Of a stretch of 64,000 nt of DNA, positions 1 to 8,609 are shown piece after piece. The stretch covers positions 62,001 to 126,000 of the forward strand of contig JADHMP010000002.1 of the NCBI GenBank assembly GCA_016779985.1, given 5' to 3'. The translations under genes were made by a program, and so were the position numbers. This DNA is from JADHMP01 sp016779985. GTDB taxonomy: Bacteria; Bacteroidota; Bacteroidia; Flavobacteriales; Flavobacteriaceae. The notes under the pieces are model-generated. The model ran no database searches and was not told the origin of the DNA. It saw nothing but the letters and a program-made list of their open reading frames with translations. Every line of letters begins with the position of its first letter. Position 1 is the first letter of the stretch.

Positions 1-1
1 T

Positions 2-655
2 TCCTATCTAGAGAACATTGAAACCTTTCAAGTGGATGTTCTCAATAAAGCCGCATTAGAAAACATAGCTCACCACATTCTTGCTCGGTTCGGAACCGTC
101 GATGGCTTAATTAATGCTGTTGGAGGCAACCTCCCAGGCGCTACCATTGCTGATGATAAGACTATTTTTGATTTAACCGAAAAAGATTTTGATTCAGTCC
201 TAAGTTTAAATTTAAAGGGTACAATACTTCCTTCAATGGTTTTTGGTGAAATTATGAGTAAAAATGGAACCGGAACAATTGTAAATTATTCTTCTATGGC
301 AGTAGATAGGGCCATTACGCGAGTGGTGGGTTATTCAGCAGCAAAAGCCGCTATGGAAAATTTCACACGTTGGATGGCAGTTGAAATGGCATTAAAATTT
401 GGAGATGGTATTCGAGTTAATGCCATTGCACCAGGTTTTTTTATAGCAAAGCAGAATCAGCGACTGCTAACCAATGAAGATGGAACTTTAACGACTAGAG
501 GTCAAAAAATTATCAATAATACTCCAATGGGTCGATTTGGAAAACCCGAAGAATTAAATGGAGCTATTCATTTTTTATGTAGTGATAGTGCGAGTTTCAT
601 AACAGGAGTTGTTTTGCCTATAGATGGTGGTTTCAATGCATTCAGTGGAGTTTAA
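2..655 (+). CDS. SDR-family D-mannonate oxidoreductase (fructuronate reductase type), 5' end outside window
   Basis: Short-chain dehydrogenase, cut at its N terminus by the window edge; the frame is open from base 2, so the GTG at 32 is an internal valine. The visible part has the NAVGGN segment, the Ser of NYSSM, the catalytic Tyr-x3-Lys in YSAAKAA, and the PxDGG tail typical of classical SDRs. The gene directly downstream, three bases away, is mannonate dehydratase. From that pairing I infer NAD(P)H reduction of D-fructuronate to D-mannonate, the UxuB step done by an SDR rather than the long-chain mannitol-dehydrogenase type. The SDR class is certain; the substrate rests on the neighbour. 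The Rossmann glycine motif lies upstream and cannot be seen. Confidence 0.85.
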   Translation, partial: SYLENIETFQVDVLNKAALENIAHHILARFGTVDGLINAVGGNLPGATIADDKTIFDLTEKDFDSVLSLNLKGTILPSMVFGEIMSKNGTGTIVNYSSMAVDRAITRVVGYSAAKAAMENFTRWMAVEMALKFGDGIRVNAIAPGFFIAKQNQRLLTNEDGTLTTRGQKIINNTPMGRFGKPEELNGAIHFLCSDSASFITGVVLPIDGGFNAFSGV

Positions 656-658
656 GCT

Positions 659-1840
659 ATGAAAGAATCTTTTCGATGGTATGGTCCGAGTGACCCAGTT
701 AGTTTGCCACATATTCGTCAGGCAGGTGCAACTGATGTTGTATCAGCACTCCATCACATTCCGAATGGTGAAGTTTGGTCCATAAAAGAAATTAAAGCCC
801 ATCAAGAACGAATTGAAGCGCATGGTTTGAAGTGGAGTGTCGTAGAATCGATACCAGTTCATGAAGACATTAAGCAACAATTGCCCAATCATGAGCGATA
901 TATCGAAAATTATAAAAAGAACATTGAAAACCTTGCCCAGTGTGGTATACATATTATATGCTACAATTTTATGCCAGTGCTTGACTGGACAAGAACTCAT
1001 TTAGGAAAGACAATGCCTGACGGTTCTAGAGCATTGGCTTTAGAAATGAATGCCCTTCGTGCTTTTGATCTTTTTATAGCAAGAAGGGAGAATGCAGCTC
1101 AAGATTATAAAAAGGATGAAATCACTGATGCAAAAAATTATTATAATCAGCTAAGCGAAGAAAAACGAAAAATACTTTCAGATAGCATCATTGCCGGTTT
1201 GCCAGGAGCAGAAGAAGGTTATGACCTAGAGGCTTTTAACGCTCAAATTGCTAAGTATAAAAATATTCCCTCAGATCAATTAAGAGAATCACTAATCGTT
1301 TTTTTAAAGCAAATTATTCCCACAGCAGAAACATACAATAGTTTTATGTGTGTGCACCCTGATGACCCACCCTTTTCGTTATTTGGTATTCCTAGAGTGG
1401 TGAGTAATGCAGAGGATCTAAATTTTATTTTCAAATCAATTCCATCCTTACACAATGGATTAACATTTTGTTCTGGATCTTTTGGTGTTCGAAAGGAAAA
1501 TGATTTAATCCAACTTTTTGTGACCCATGCTGAAAGAATACATTTTCTTCATTTTAGAAATATAAAACGTGATGCTAGAGGCAACTTTTATGAAGCTGAT
1601 CATCTTTTGGGTGATGTTGATATGTACGCTTTAGTCAGAGCGGCTTTACGAGAAGAACAAAAAAGAAAAACGGCTGGTAGAAAAGACCATCAAATTCCAA
1701 TGCGACCCGATCATGGGCACCAAATGTTAGATGACCTATCAAAAAAGACAAATCCTGGTTATTCAGCAATTGGTCGTTTGAGGGGCCTAGCAGAACTAAG
1801 AGGTCTTGCCCTAGGCATAGAAAGAAGTGGATTAAACTAA
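659..1840 (+). CDS. uxuA: Mannonate dehydratase
   Basis: Converts D-mannonate to 2-keto-3-deoxygluconate (KDG) in the cytoplasmic uronate pathway. The 393-residue length matches the UxuA family (about 390-400). Family segments are visible throughout: an N-terminal RWYGPSDPVSL, HHIPNGEVW, VVESIPVHEDIK around residue 65, and CYNFMPVLDWTRT around residue 105, with RPDHGHQM near the C terminus supplying metal-ligand candidates. It follows the SDR gene with a three-base gap and is surely cotranscribed with it. Downstream enzymes (KDG kinase, KDPG aldolase) and uronate isomerase are not in the window. The 3' end overlaps the convergent VOC gene by four bases. Confidence 0.96.
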   Translation: MKESFRWYGPSDPVSLPHIRQAGATDVVSALHHIPNGEVWSIKEIKAHQERIEAHGLKWSVVESIPVHEDIKQQLPNHERYIENYKKNIENLAQCGIHIICYNFMPVLDWTRTHLGKTMPDGSRALALEMNALRAFDLFIARRENAAQDYKKDEITDAKNYYNQLSEEKRKILSDSIIAGLPGAEEGYDLEAFNAQIAKYKNIPSDQLRESLIVFLKQIIPTAETYNSFMCVHPDDPPFSLFGIPRVVSNAEDLNFIFKSIPSLHNGLTFCSGSFGVRKENDLIQLFVTHAERIHFLHFRNIKRDARGNFYEADHLLGDVDMYALVRAALREEQKRKTAGRKDHQIPMRPDHGHQMLDDLSKKTNPGYSAIGRLRGLAELRGLALGIERSGLN

Positions 1841-2286
1841 AGGGATTCATTCACCTCAATCCAATGGCCTTCAGGGTCTTGAAATTTCACTTGGCGTATA
1901 CCATCCTTTCTTATTCTAACCACATTTTTTTTTCCTTCATCCGTCCAAAATGTGATCTTATTTTTTTTTAGATGTTTTACAAAAGTGTCAAAGTTAGACG
2001 TAGAAAAAGCCATATGGTTTATAATGGTATTGGGCGCCCCATCATTACTAGTGATTAAATGAAGTTGTTTTCCTTCATGATTTTGAACCCAACGTTTTGG
2101 AATTGTTTGGCTAGCTGTAACCTCAATCTCTTTGAAGCCTAAAATAGTAACATAAAAATCACCAGTTTTCTGCAGATCAGAAACCGGTAAAGCTTGATGA
2201 TTGAAAGTAAAAAGAAAAGGATTATTTTCTTGAGCGTATAAATTCACCGAAAAAATAGCGAAAGCAATAAGGAAAATATATTTCAT
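1837..2286 (-). CDS. Exported VOC (glyoxalase/bleomycin-resistance fold) protein
   Basis: A 149-residue protein with a clear N-terminal signal peptide (about residues 1-19, ending near LYAQ) followed by a single vicinal-oxygen-chelate domain (about 27-147). Candidate metal ligands are the His of FNHQALPV and the Glu of WIEVNE at the C terminus. Most VOC proteins are cytoplasmic, so the export signal is notable. Nothing fixes the substrate. It converges on uxuA and diverges from a NIPSNAP gene that is also exported. Fold assignment is firm; function unknown. Confidence 0.85.
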   Translation of the reverse strand: MKYIFLIAFAIFSVNLYAQENNPFLFTFNHQALPVSDLQKTGDFYVTILGFKEIEVTASQTIPKRWVQNHEGKQLHLITSNDGAPNTIINHMAFSTSNFDTFVKHLKKNKITFWTDEGKKNVVRIRKDGIRQVKFQDPEGHWIEVNESL

Positions 2287-2348
2287 GATATCGTTTAGTA
2301 TAAGATCGTTATATTTAATTTTTAATCAAACTATTTAAATTTTTCAAT

Positions 2349-3089
2349 ATGGTCAAGAAATTAACTCTTTTTCTTTTGTTAGTAAGTGGAACCATTTATG
2401 CTCAAAAATCATTTTTTGAATGGCGCACCTATGAATTACAATGGGGACACAATGCGGAACCCCTACATGATTATCTTTCTGGAGCATTGATTCCGGCTCT
2501 CAACGACAATGGAGTGGAAACCATTGGAGCTTTTGAGCATATGGAAAACCATCTGCCTAAGAAAATTTATCTATTGATTACGTATAAAAGCATGGCACAT
2601 TATGCTCAAGTACGAAAAGCTTTGAAGAAAGAGGCTAAGTTTTTAAAAGCAAAACAAAAATACGATGCAGTTTCTCAAGAGGAAGCACCCTATGATCGCT
2701 ATACTACTTCATTTTATGAAGGCTTTGACAATTATCAACATTTGGTGCTCCCCAAAAAAGGAGATGTTCTTTTTGAATTGAGGACTTATGAAAGTTATAG
2801 TGAAGACGCTGCCCATAGAAAAATCAAAATGTTTAATGAGTACGAATTTGATATTTTTAAAGGAGCAGGCTTGCATTCTGTATTTTTTGGTGAACAAGTG
2901 GCGGGGCCCAATATGCCTTCTTTAACTTATATAACATCCCATTCCTCAATGGAGGCAAGAAATAAATCATGGGATGCCTTTAGAGTTCACCCAGAATGGA
3001 AAAGGGTTTCTCAACTTGAAGAATTTGACAATACGGTATCAAATATTGCACTCGATTTTCTTGTGCAATTACCCTATTCGCAATTGTAA
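2349..3089 (+). CDS. Exported NIPSNAP-family protein
   Basis: A 246-residue protein with a signal peptide (residues 1-18, cleavage near IYAQ) and two NIPSNAP repeats: FFEWRTYELQWG from about residue 22, and FELRTYESYSED from about residue 137. The repeats are dimeric ferredoxin-like (alpha/beta barrel) folds. NIPSNAP proteins in environmental Bacteroidota are often exported and sit near sugar oxidoreductases, but their biochemical role is not established. It converges with the ThuA gene, leaving only eight bases between the stop codons. The start ATG is the only one that preserves the signal peptide. Confidence 0.9.
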   Translation: MVKKLTLFLLLVSGTIYAQKSFFEWRTYELQWGHNAEPLHDYLSGALIPALNDNGVETIGAFEHMENHLPKKIYLLITYKSMAHYAQVRKALKKEAKFLKAKQKYDAVSQEEAPYDRYTTSFYEGFDNYQHLVLPKKGDVLFELRTYESYSEDAAHRKIKMFNEYEFDIFKGAGLHSVFFGEQVAGPNMPSLTYITSHSSMEARNKSWDAFRVHPEWKRVSQLEEFDNTVSNIALDFLVQLPYSQL

Positions 3090-3097
3090 GAAATTTA

Positions 3098-3856
3098 TTA
3101 ATCTTCTAAGGAAAGAATATATTGTATACCTCCTTTGAGATGTTTTTGATAAAGTGGAATCGTATAGGCCTCAATCGAATGACCTAAAGAAGAATACCAT
3201 TGAATACCGCCATCAAACTGATGGCTCCATGAAATGGGAAAGCTATTATAATAAATATTAGCAGGGTATTCATCTTTTTTTGGGTCTTCAACAGTAGTCA
3301 TGTCAGCGGCCAATAACATGTGAATATCAGGATTCATTTCGACCAAATAGTAACACTCATCTTTAACAGTGAAGGTGGAAGGTAAATTTTTTGTAGCAGG
3401 GTGATTAGGGTCTATCACCTTAATAGAAAATTCTTGAAAAGGGGCATGTCTGATAAATTTGCCTCCTAACAACGCCCAATACCATGGCCATTGTCGCTCT
3501 GATCCACTGGCAGAATGAAATGCACCAAAACCCTTTCCACTTTGACAAAAAGCCTTGAAGGATTCTCTTTGTGTTTCAGTATCAAAAGCCTCATTGTTGG
3601 TGTTAGAAAAAAAGATAGCATCAAAACTCTCAAGTTGTGAACTATCGAAAATTGAAGGGTCGTTTGAAACTAATGTTTCCACCCCTAATTCTTGGCAAAT
3701 TTTTTCAATTGTAGCCACACTTGTAGCAATATTGTCATGCACGTAACCCTTGCCATTTTTCGTATAAACTAATAGTTTTTTTGGGGAATCTTGACTCCAT
3801 AAAAGACCAAACGAAAGGATAACAATAAAAATTCCTAATTGTTTGAATTGGAACAT
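3098..3856 (-). CDS. Exported ThuA-domain protein
   Basis: A 252-residue ThuA (trehalose-utilization, class I glutamine-amidotransferase-like) protein with a signal peptide (about residues 1-21, ending LLWSQ). Family segments: KLLVYTKNGKGYVHDN, FDAIFFSNTNNEAF, GFGAFHSASGSERQWPWY and a C-terminal PISWSHQFDGGIQWYSSLGH, typical of bacterial ThuA domains. In Bacteroidota these domains accompany glycoside and sugar oxidoreductase genes and act in the periplasm; a precise reaction is not known for this type. The inositol oxygenase gene lies nine bases upstream on the same strand, so the two are probably cotranscribed. Confidence 0.9.
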   Translation of the reverse strand: MFQFKQLGIFIVILSFGLLWSQDSPKKLLVYTKNGKGYVHDNIATSVATIEKICQELGVETLVSNDPSIFDSSQLESFDAIFFSNTNNEAFDTETQRESFKAFCQSGKGFGAFHSASGSERQWPWYWALLGGKFIRHAPFQEFSIKVIDPNHPATKNLPSTFTVKDECYYLVEMNPDIHMLLAADMTTVEDPKKDEYPANIYYNSFPISWSHQFDGGIQWYSSLGHSIEAYTIPLYQKHLKGGIQYILSLED

Positions 3857-3865
3857 TTTTTTCTT

Positions 3866-4723
3866 TTAAAATTTCAATGTATCGGGCAAATATTTAGCGA
3901 CTAAATCTTCATAATATGGACGTAAAGTTTTGCTATCTGGTGGGACAGGTGCTTTAGAATAGAGGTCATAAGGGTTGAATTTTTTTACCCATTTAAATAA
4001 CGCTTGATCTTCTTTATTGAGCAAATGATCATAAGCACTTTCTTTGTGTTGCGCATAAAAAGAATGATAACGAATCATATAAAGTGCTTCTTGTGGCAAA
4101 TAAGGCTTCATTATTTGATATAAATACTCATCATGCCCCCAACTCATTTTAACATTTGCTAAACCACAATTGGGTTCATAAATACCATATCTAGTATTAT
4201 AATTTGGATTTGAATTATCAGGGTTTTGTTGAAAGTATTCAGGATAAACAATTTTATTTGAGAATTGACAACCCACAGGAAAAGTATCACCAACAACAGC
4301 CCACTGAGGTTCTCCAAAGAGACATAGCACTTTGCCCATATCATGTAAAAATCCAGTCAATACAAACCAGTCTGGATGACCATCGGCTCTGATAGCCTCA
4401 GACGTCTGAAGTAAATGTTGTAATTGATCAAGTTCAATATCTGGGTCACTGTCATCCACCAATGTATTAAGAAAATCAACTCCTTCCCATAAGGACATTT
4501 CTTTCTTTTCAAATTTTAGAAACTCCTGCTCTTTTTCAATCACAAAATCATAGGTTTGATATTCGTGATTGAGCCTGTAAAAAGCACTAACTCCATCAGC
4601 ACGATCTGAATTCTCATAATCTCTAAAATGTTCCTTTTCTTTGGGTTCCTCAGGATAACGTTCTAGCAGATGATCTTCCCATTGATCAAGATTTTTTAGC
4701 GGATTTTTTTCTGAGTCTGTCAT
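3866..4723 (-). CDS. Inositol oxygenase (MIOX)
   Basis: Di-iron oxygenase that cleaves myo-inositol with O2 to D-glucuronate; cytoplasmic. The protein has 285 residues, the length of animal MIOX. All six expected iron ligands are visible: H116, H127-D128 (GFLHDMGK), H197 (SWGHDEY), H220 (RYHSFY) and D253 (NPYDLYSK). The N-terminal DYENSDRADGVSAFYR segment is also diagnostic. This enzyme is uncommon in bacteria. Its product enters the uronate pathway represented by the SDR and uxuA genes at the left end of the window, which suggests a route from inositol to KDG. It heads a probable operon with the ThuA gene. Confidence 0.95.
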   Translation of the reverse strand: MTDSEKNPLKNLDQWEDHLLERYPEEPKEKEHFRDYENSDRADGVSAFYRLNHEYQTYDFVIEKEQEFLKFEKKEMSLWEGVDFLNTLVDDSDPDIELDQLQHLLQTSEAIRADGHPDWFVLTGFLHDMGKVLCLFGEPQWAVVGDTFPVGCQFSNKIVYPEYFQQNPDNSNPNYNTRYGIYEPNCGLANVKMSWGHDEYLYQIMKPYLPQEALYMIRYHSFYAQHKESAYDHLLNKEDQALFKWVKKFNPYDLYSKAPVPPDSKTLRPYYEDLVAKYLPDTLKF

Positions 4724-4791
4724 GACATATTTTTTTTAAAACTACTTATTTTTTTTTATTCTAATAATACTCGAAATTATAATCCTTGTGT

Positions 4792-7137
4792 TCAAGGTGT
4801 AATGGTTTTTTTCTTTCCTTGTTTTAGAATAACTTTTTGTTCCTGATTGTTAAGATATAATGTTACACTTTGATCTGAGGCACTGTTTAAGTTAACTTGT
4901 GTTACTTTACCCTCCTCCCAATTAATGTCCACTACAATATTTCCACGTGCCATCAATCCCTTCACACTGCCATTTTTCCAAGAAGGAGGGAGCGCCGGCA
5001 AAATGCGAATGGTATTTTCTTCATAAGATTGTAAAAGAGCTTCAACTACACCAGCTGTAAAACCAAAATTACCGTCAATTTGAAAGGGAGGGTGAGCATC
5101 AAAAAGATTTTTATAGATAGACTTTTCAAACAACAACTGAATATGTTCTTGAACCATGGCGCCGTCTAATAATCTGGCTGCACAATTTATTAACCAAGCA
5201 CGGCTCCATCCTGTTCCAGCGCCACCATTAGCTAAACGATAATTCAATGTAGTTTTGACTGCTTCAAAAAGTTTAGGAGTAGCATATGGGGAAATTTGCG
5301 AACCAGGATGAAAGCCATATAAATGAGACATGTGCCGATGCCCTGGCTCATTTTCCTGATAGGGACGATCCCACTCTAAAATTCTTCCATCTTTCCCTAA
5401 GAGGAACCCTGCGCGAAGTTTGGGGAGTTGTTTAGCTATTTTTTGTGATACTTCATTCTCAATGTTCAATTCTTTGGCAGCGCTGAGATAATTTGTAAAA
5501 ACTTCATAAATCACCTGTTGGTCCATAGCGCTCCCTTTGCAGCTTGCAACTGCAATTCCTTTTTGGTTGACATAACGGTTTTCTGGAGAAGTAGAAGGGT
5601 AGGCTATAAGACTTCCGTCTCTGGAGTCGGTTTGCAACCAATCACTATAAAATAATGCAACCTCGTGTAAAGCAGGGAAAGCTCTTTTTTCAAGAAAGTT
5701 TTTGTCCTTTGTGAATCGATAGTGTTCCCAGTAGTGTTGCATCATCCAGCCTCCTGCAGCAAAAGAAGCACCCCAATATGCGGTAGGTGCCCGAAGCCAT
5801 GTTGGTCCCCATAGATCTGTAGCATGAGGAAAAAAAGAACCCCTACATCCAAAATTTATCTTGGCAGTTTCTTTTCCGCTTTCCACCAAGCGATCAATAA
5901 AATCAAAAAGAGGTTCATTAAGCTCATGCAATTGAGTCAAATTGGCAAGCCAATAGTTCATCTGTAAATTGATGTTGAGATGATAGTCAGCATTCCAAGG
6001 TGCATTAATATGCTCATTCCAAAGACCTTGTAAATTGGCAGGCAGCGTCTCTGGTCTAGAGGAGGCTATGAGCAAATACCGTCCATAATCAAATAGTAAT
6101 TGACTCATGGCTGCATCATTTGTTTGCTTATTTTTTAGTTGTGCCAAGCGTTGGTCTGTGGGTAGATGAAAGTATTCATCTGTACTTGTAATGTTGAGTG
6201 TTGTTCGATTGAAAAGAGACTGATGATCATTGACATGGGCAGTTTCAATAGCTTTCATACCAATTCCTTTTATTGAATTGAGTTGCTCCACATTTTTAGA
6301 ACTAGGATCTGTTGTATAGTAGTTGGAATTTGATGCAATATATAAGACCAATGATTTGACCCCTTTTACTTTTAGTGTATTTGCTGAAGGAATTATAGAA
6401 CCTAAATTGGTATGTGCTTCAAGATGAGTTTCAAATGCTACACCACTTTTGATTGGGACCGGATTAGAACGAAAAGCCCCTTTTTGTTGAGTCACTTCTC
6501 CGCGCATAATCAGAGATTGACCAATTGCCTCAGTTGAAGCGGTGGCAAAACCTTCATCTAATGGTCTCTGAAGACCAATAGTCCCTTCTAATCCTTTTGG
6601 ATGTTCAGTATTTATTGTTATCACCATAATCTGATGAGGATGAGAAACAAAAGCTTTTTGTTGGACTTGATAGCCTTCCACAGTATAGGTAGTTGTGGCT
6701 ATAGCGTTTTTTAAATCTAAGGCCCTGGTATAGTTTGCAATATCATCGTGTTTCCATTGTAAATTAAGATCCCCTAAAGTTTGATGAGATCGTATAATTG
6801 TTTTATTAGAAAATTTTTCTACGAGCAGTCTATCCGCTGTTTCTGGATCCCCCTTATCAAGGGCTTCGCGTATCTTCTTAAGGTCTTCAGGACCCCCTTT
6901 GGGGTGAGTCCAGCCTAAGTCTTTTGGCCAAAGTGAGTCATCATTGAGCTGAATGCGTTCTTTTTTAGGATCACCAAAAACCATCATGCCCAAACGACCG
7001 TTTCCAAGGGGAAGCGCCTCTTGCCATTCATTTGCAGGAGAAGTGAACCAAATTGTCTGATTTGTTTTTTTGGAAACATCTTTCTGACAACTCAATACGC
7101 TTATTATCAAAACTGCAAAAAAGATATGCCTCATCAT
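4792..7137 (-). CDS. Glycoside hydrolase family 95 lipoprotein (alpha-L-fucosidase or alpha-L-galactosidase)
   Basis: A 781-residue enzyme with a lipoprotein signal (ISVLSC, acylated Cys near residue 17), so it is probably anchored in an outer or periplasmic membrane. Residues 28-60 carry the GH95 hallmark WFTSPANEWQEALPLGNGRL, followed by QLNDDSLW. The (alpha/alpha)6 barrel contains HLNINLQMNYWL (Asn pair of the active site), the acid-residue segment STSPENRY, and the IDGNFGF segment with the catalytic-water Asp. Members remove terminal L-fucose or L-galactose from plant or algal glycans; the sequence alone does not let me choose. It is divergent from a Gfo/Idh/MocA gene. Confidence 0.93.
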   Translation of the reverse strand: MMRHIFFAVLIISVLSCQKDVSKKTNQTIWFTSPANEWQEALPLGNGRLGMMVFGDPKKERIQLNDDSLWPKDLGWTHPKGGPEDLKKIREALDKGDPETADRLLVEKFSNKTIIRSHQTLGDLNLQWKHDDIANYTRALDLKNAIATTTYTVEGYQVQQKAFVSHPHQIMVITINTEHPKGLEGTIGLQRPLDEGFATASTEAIGQSLIMRGEVTQQKGAFRSNPVPIKSGVAFETHLEAHTNLGSIIPSANTLKVKGVKSLVLYIASNSNYYTTDPSSKNVEQLNSIKGIGMKAIETAHVNDHQSLFNRTTLNITSTDEYFHLPTDQRLAQLKNKQTNDAAMSQLLFDYGRYLLIASSRPETLPANLQGLWNEHINAPWNADYHLNINLQMNYWLANLTQLHELNEPLFDFIDRLVESGKETAKINFGCRGSFFPHATDLWGPTWLRAPTAYWGASFAAGGWMMQHYWEHYRFTKDKNFLEKRAFPALHEVALFYSDWLQTDSRDGSLIAYPSTSPENRYVNQKGIAVASCKGSAMDQQVIYEVFTNYLSAAKELNIENEVSQKIAKQLPKLRAGFLLGKDGRILEWDRPYQENEPGHRHMSHLYGFHPGSQISPYATPKLFEAVKTTLNYRLANGGAGTGWSRAWLINCAARLLDGAMVQEHIQLLFEKSIYKNLFDAHPPFQIDGNFGFTAGVVEALLQSYEENTIRILPALPPSWKNGSVKGLMARGNIVVDINWEEGKVTQVNLNSASDQSVTLYLNNQEQKVILKQGKKKTITP

Positions 7138-7229
7138 TAGTTTTGTTATTGAAGATACAATTTGTTTTTATAAAGCAAAGAAAAATTAAGTAGACACATT
7201 TTATTACTTTTAGGGAAGTCAAAAAATAA

Positions 7230-8609
7230 ATGGACTCATCAAAACTTTTTAATATCAACAGACGTCGTTTTCTTCAAGGAAGTTTGTCTAGCCTTGTGCT
7301 TTCGAGTTTTGGAGTATATGGGTTTGACTTAGTATATCCTTTAAAACCACACAGAGTAGGGTTGATTGGTGCTGGTTGGTATGGAAAAAATGATTTATAT
7401 CGATTGATACAAGTAACCCAAATTGAAGTAGTTGCCCTTTGCGATGTAGATCAACATATGCTTTCTGATGCAGCACAACAAATGCAAAAACGAATGCAAA
7501 CTTCCAAACCTCCGAGGACATATGAAAGCTATCGAGAAATGTTGGCTCAGGAAGAATTGGATATCGTTATAATTGGTTCACCAGATCATTGGCATGCCTT
7601 ACAGGGTATTGAAGCTATGAAGGCAGGTGCTCATCTCTATTTACAAAAACCCATTAGTGTTGATATTTTAGAGGGAGAAGCACTTCTGGCAGTTGCTCAA
7701 AAATATAATAGAGTAGTACAGGTAGGTTTACAACGTCGTAGTACTCCTCATTTAATGCGAGCAAAAAATGAGATTGTAGATAAGGGATTATTAGGTAAAG
7801 TTTCTCATGTGGAAATGTGTTGTTATTATCATATGCGTTCACAAAACAATCCCACTTTACAAGCCATACCCAATTATTTCAATTATGAGCTTTGGACAGG
7901 TCCAGCCCCTTTAAGACCTTATGATGGGCTTCCGCATAGAGGTTGGTGGCGTGCTTTTATGGAATACGGCAATGGAATAGTGGGTGACATGTGTGTTCAT
8001 ATGTTTGACACTGTGCGATGGATGCTAGATTTAAAATGGCCTAAGCAAATTTCTTCCACTGGAGGCATTTATGTCCAAAAACAAGGGAAGTCCAATATTT
8101 CAGATACTCAAACAGTCATTTTTGACTACCCTGAATTAAGTTGTGTTTGGCAACACCGCACATGGGGTAATCCTGTAGATCCAGAATATCCGTGGGCTTT
8201 TAAAATTTATGGCGAAAAAGGCATGTTGGTTGGTAGTGTCTTACAATTTGATTTTATTCCTTACGGTAACAACCAACAAACCATTCATGGAGATGCTCTT
8301 TATGAACGTGAAAAATATCCAGAAGATCTAGTTGAAAAAAATATAGAATTATTTGCCGCTCCAGCAACTAGGCTTCATATGCTTGATTTTTTAGCTTCTA
8401 TATCATCTTCTTCACTTCCGATTGCCAATTTAGTTGAAGGTCATATTTCCTCTGCAAGTTGTATTTTGGGAAACATTGCAATGGACCTCAAACGCCCATT
8501 GGTATATGATCCTACCTCACGAAAAGTAGTCCAAGATCCTGAAGCTACCAAGCGACTTGCCAGGGAGTATAGGGTAGGATGGAAGCACCCTAAAAAAGAG
8601 TTATTGTAA
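7230..8609 (+). CDS. Tat-exported Gfo/Idh/MocA-family oxidoreductase
   Basis: NAD(P)-dependent sugar dehydrogenase-like protein of 459 residues. The N terminus has a twin-arginine motif (RRRFLQGS at about residue 10) and a hydrophobic stretch, so it is likely exported already folded with its cofactor. The Rossmann domain shows GLIGAGWYG from about residue 45, CDVDQHM, and QKPISVD (the EKP-like lysine motif). The C-terminal domain has HRGWWRAFMEYGNG and GDMCVHMFDTVRW, typical of periplasmic members. Related exported proteins in Bacteroidota oxidize the C3 hydroxyl of glycosides; that role here is inference. It converges on, and overlaps by nine bases, a TIM-barrel gene. Confidence 0.9.
   Translation: MDSSKLFNINRRRFLQGSLSSLVLSSFGVYGFDLVYPLKPHRVGLIGAGWYGKNDLYRLIQVTQIEVVALCDVDQHMLSDAAQQMQKRMQTSKPPRTYESYREMLAQEELDIVIIGSPDHWHALQGIEAMKAGAHLYLQKPISVDILEGEALLAVAQKYNRVVQVGLQRRSTPHLMRAKNEIVDKGLLGKVSHVEMCCYYHMRSQNNPTLQAIPNYFNYELWTGPAPLRPYDGLPHRGWWRAFMEYGNGIVGDMCVHMFDTVRWMLDLKWPKQISSTGGIYVQKQGKSNISDTQTVIFDYPELSCVWQHRTWGNPVDPEYPWAFKIYGEKGMLVGSVLQFDFIPYGNNQQTIHGDALYEREKYPEDLVEKNIELFAAPATRLHMLDFLASISSSSLPIANLVEGHISSASCILGNIAMDLKRPLVYDPTSRKVVQDPEATKRLAREYRVGWKHPKKELL

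Noticed and set aside
32..34. GTG as the start of the first SDR gene
   Set aside because: The frame is open upstream to the window edge and the residues before it fit the SDR N-terminal half.
743..1000. Open frame on the minus strand inside uxuA
   Set aside because: Antisense shadow of a certain gene, no family resemblance.
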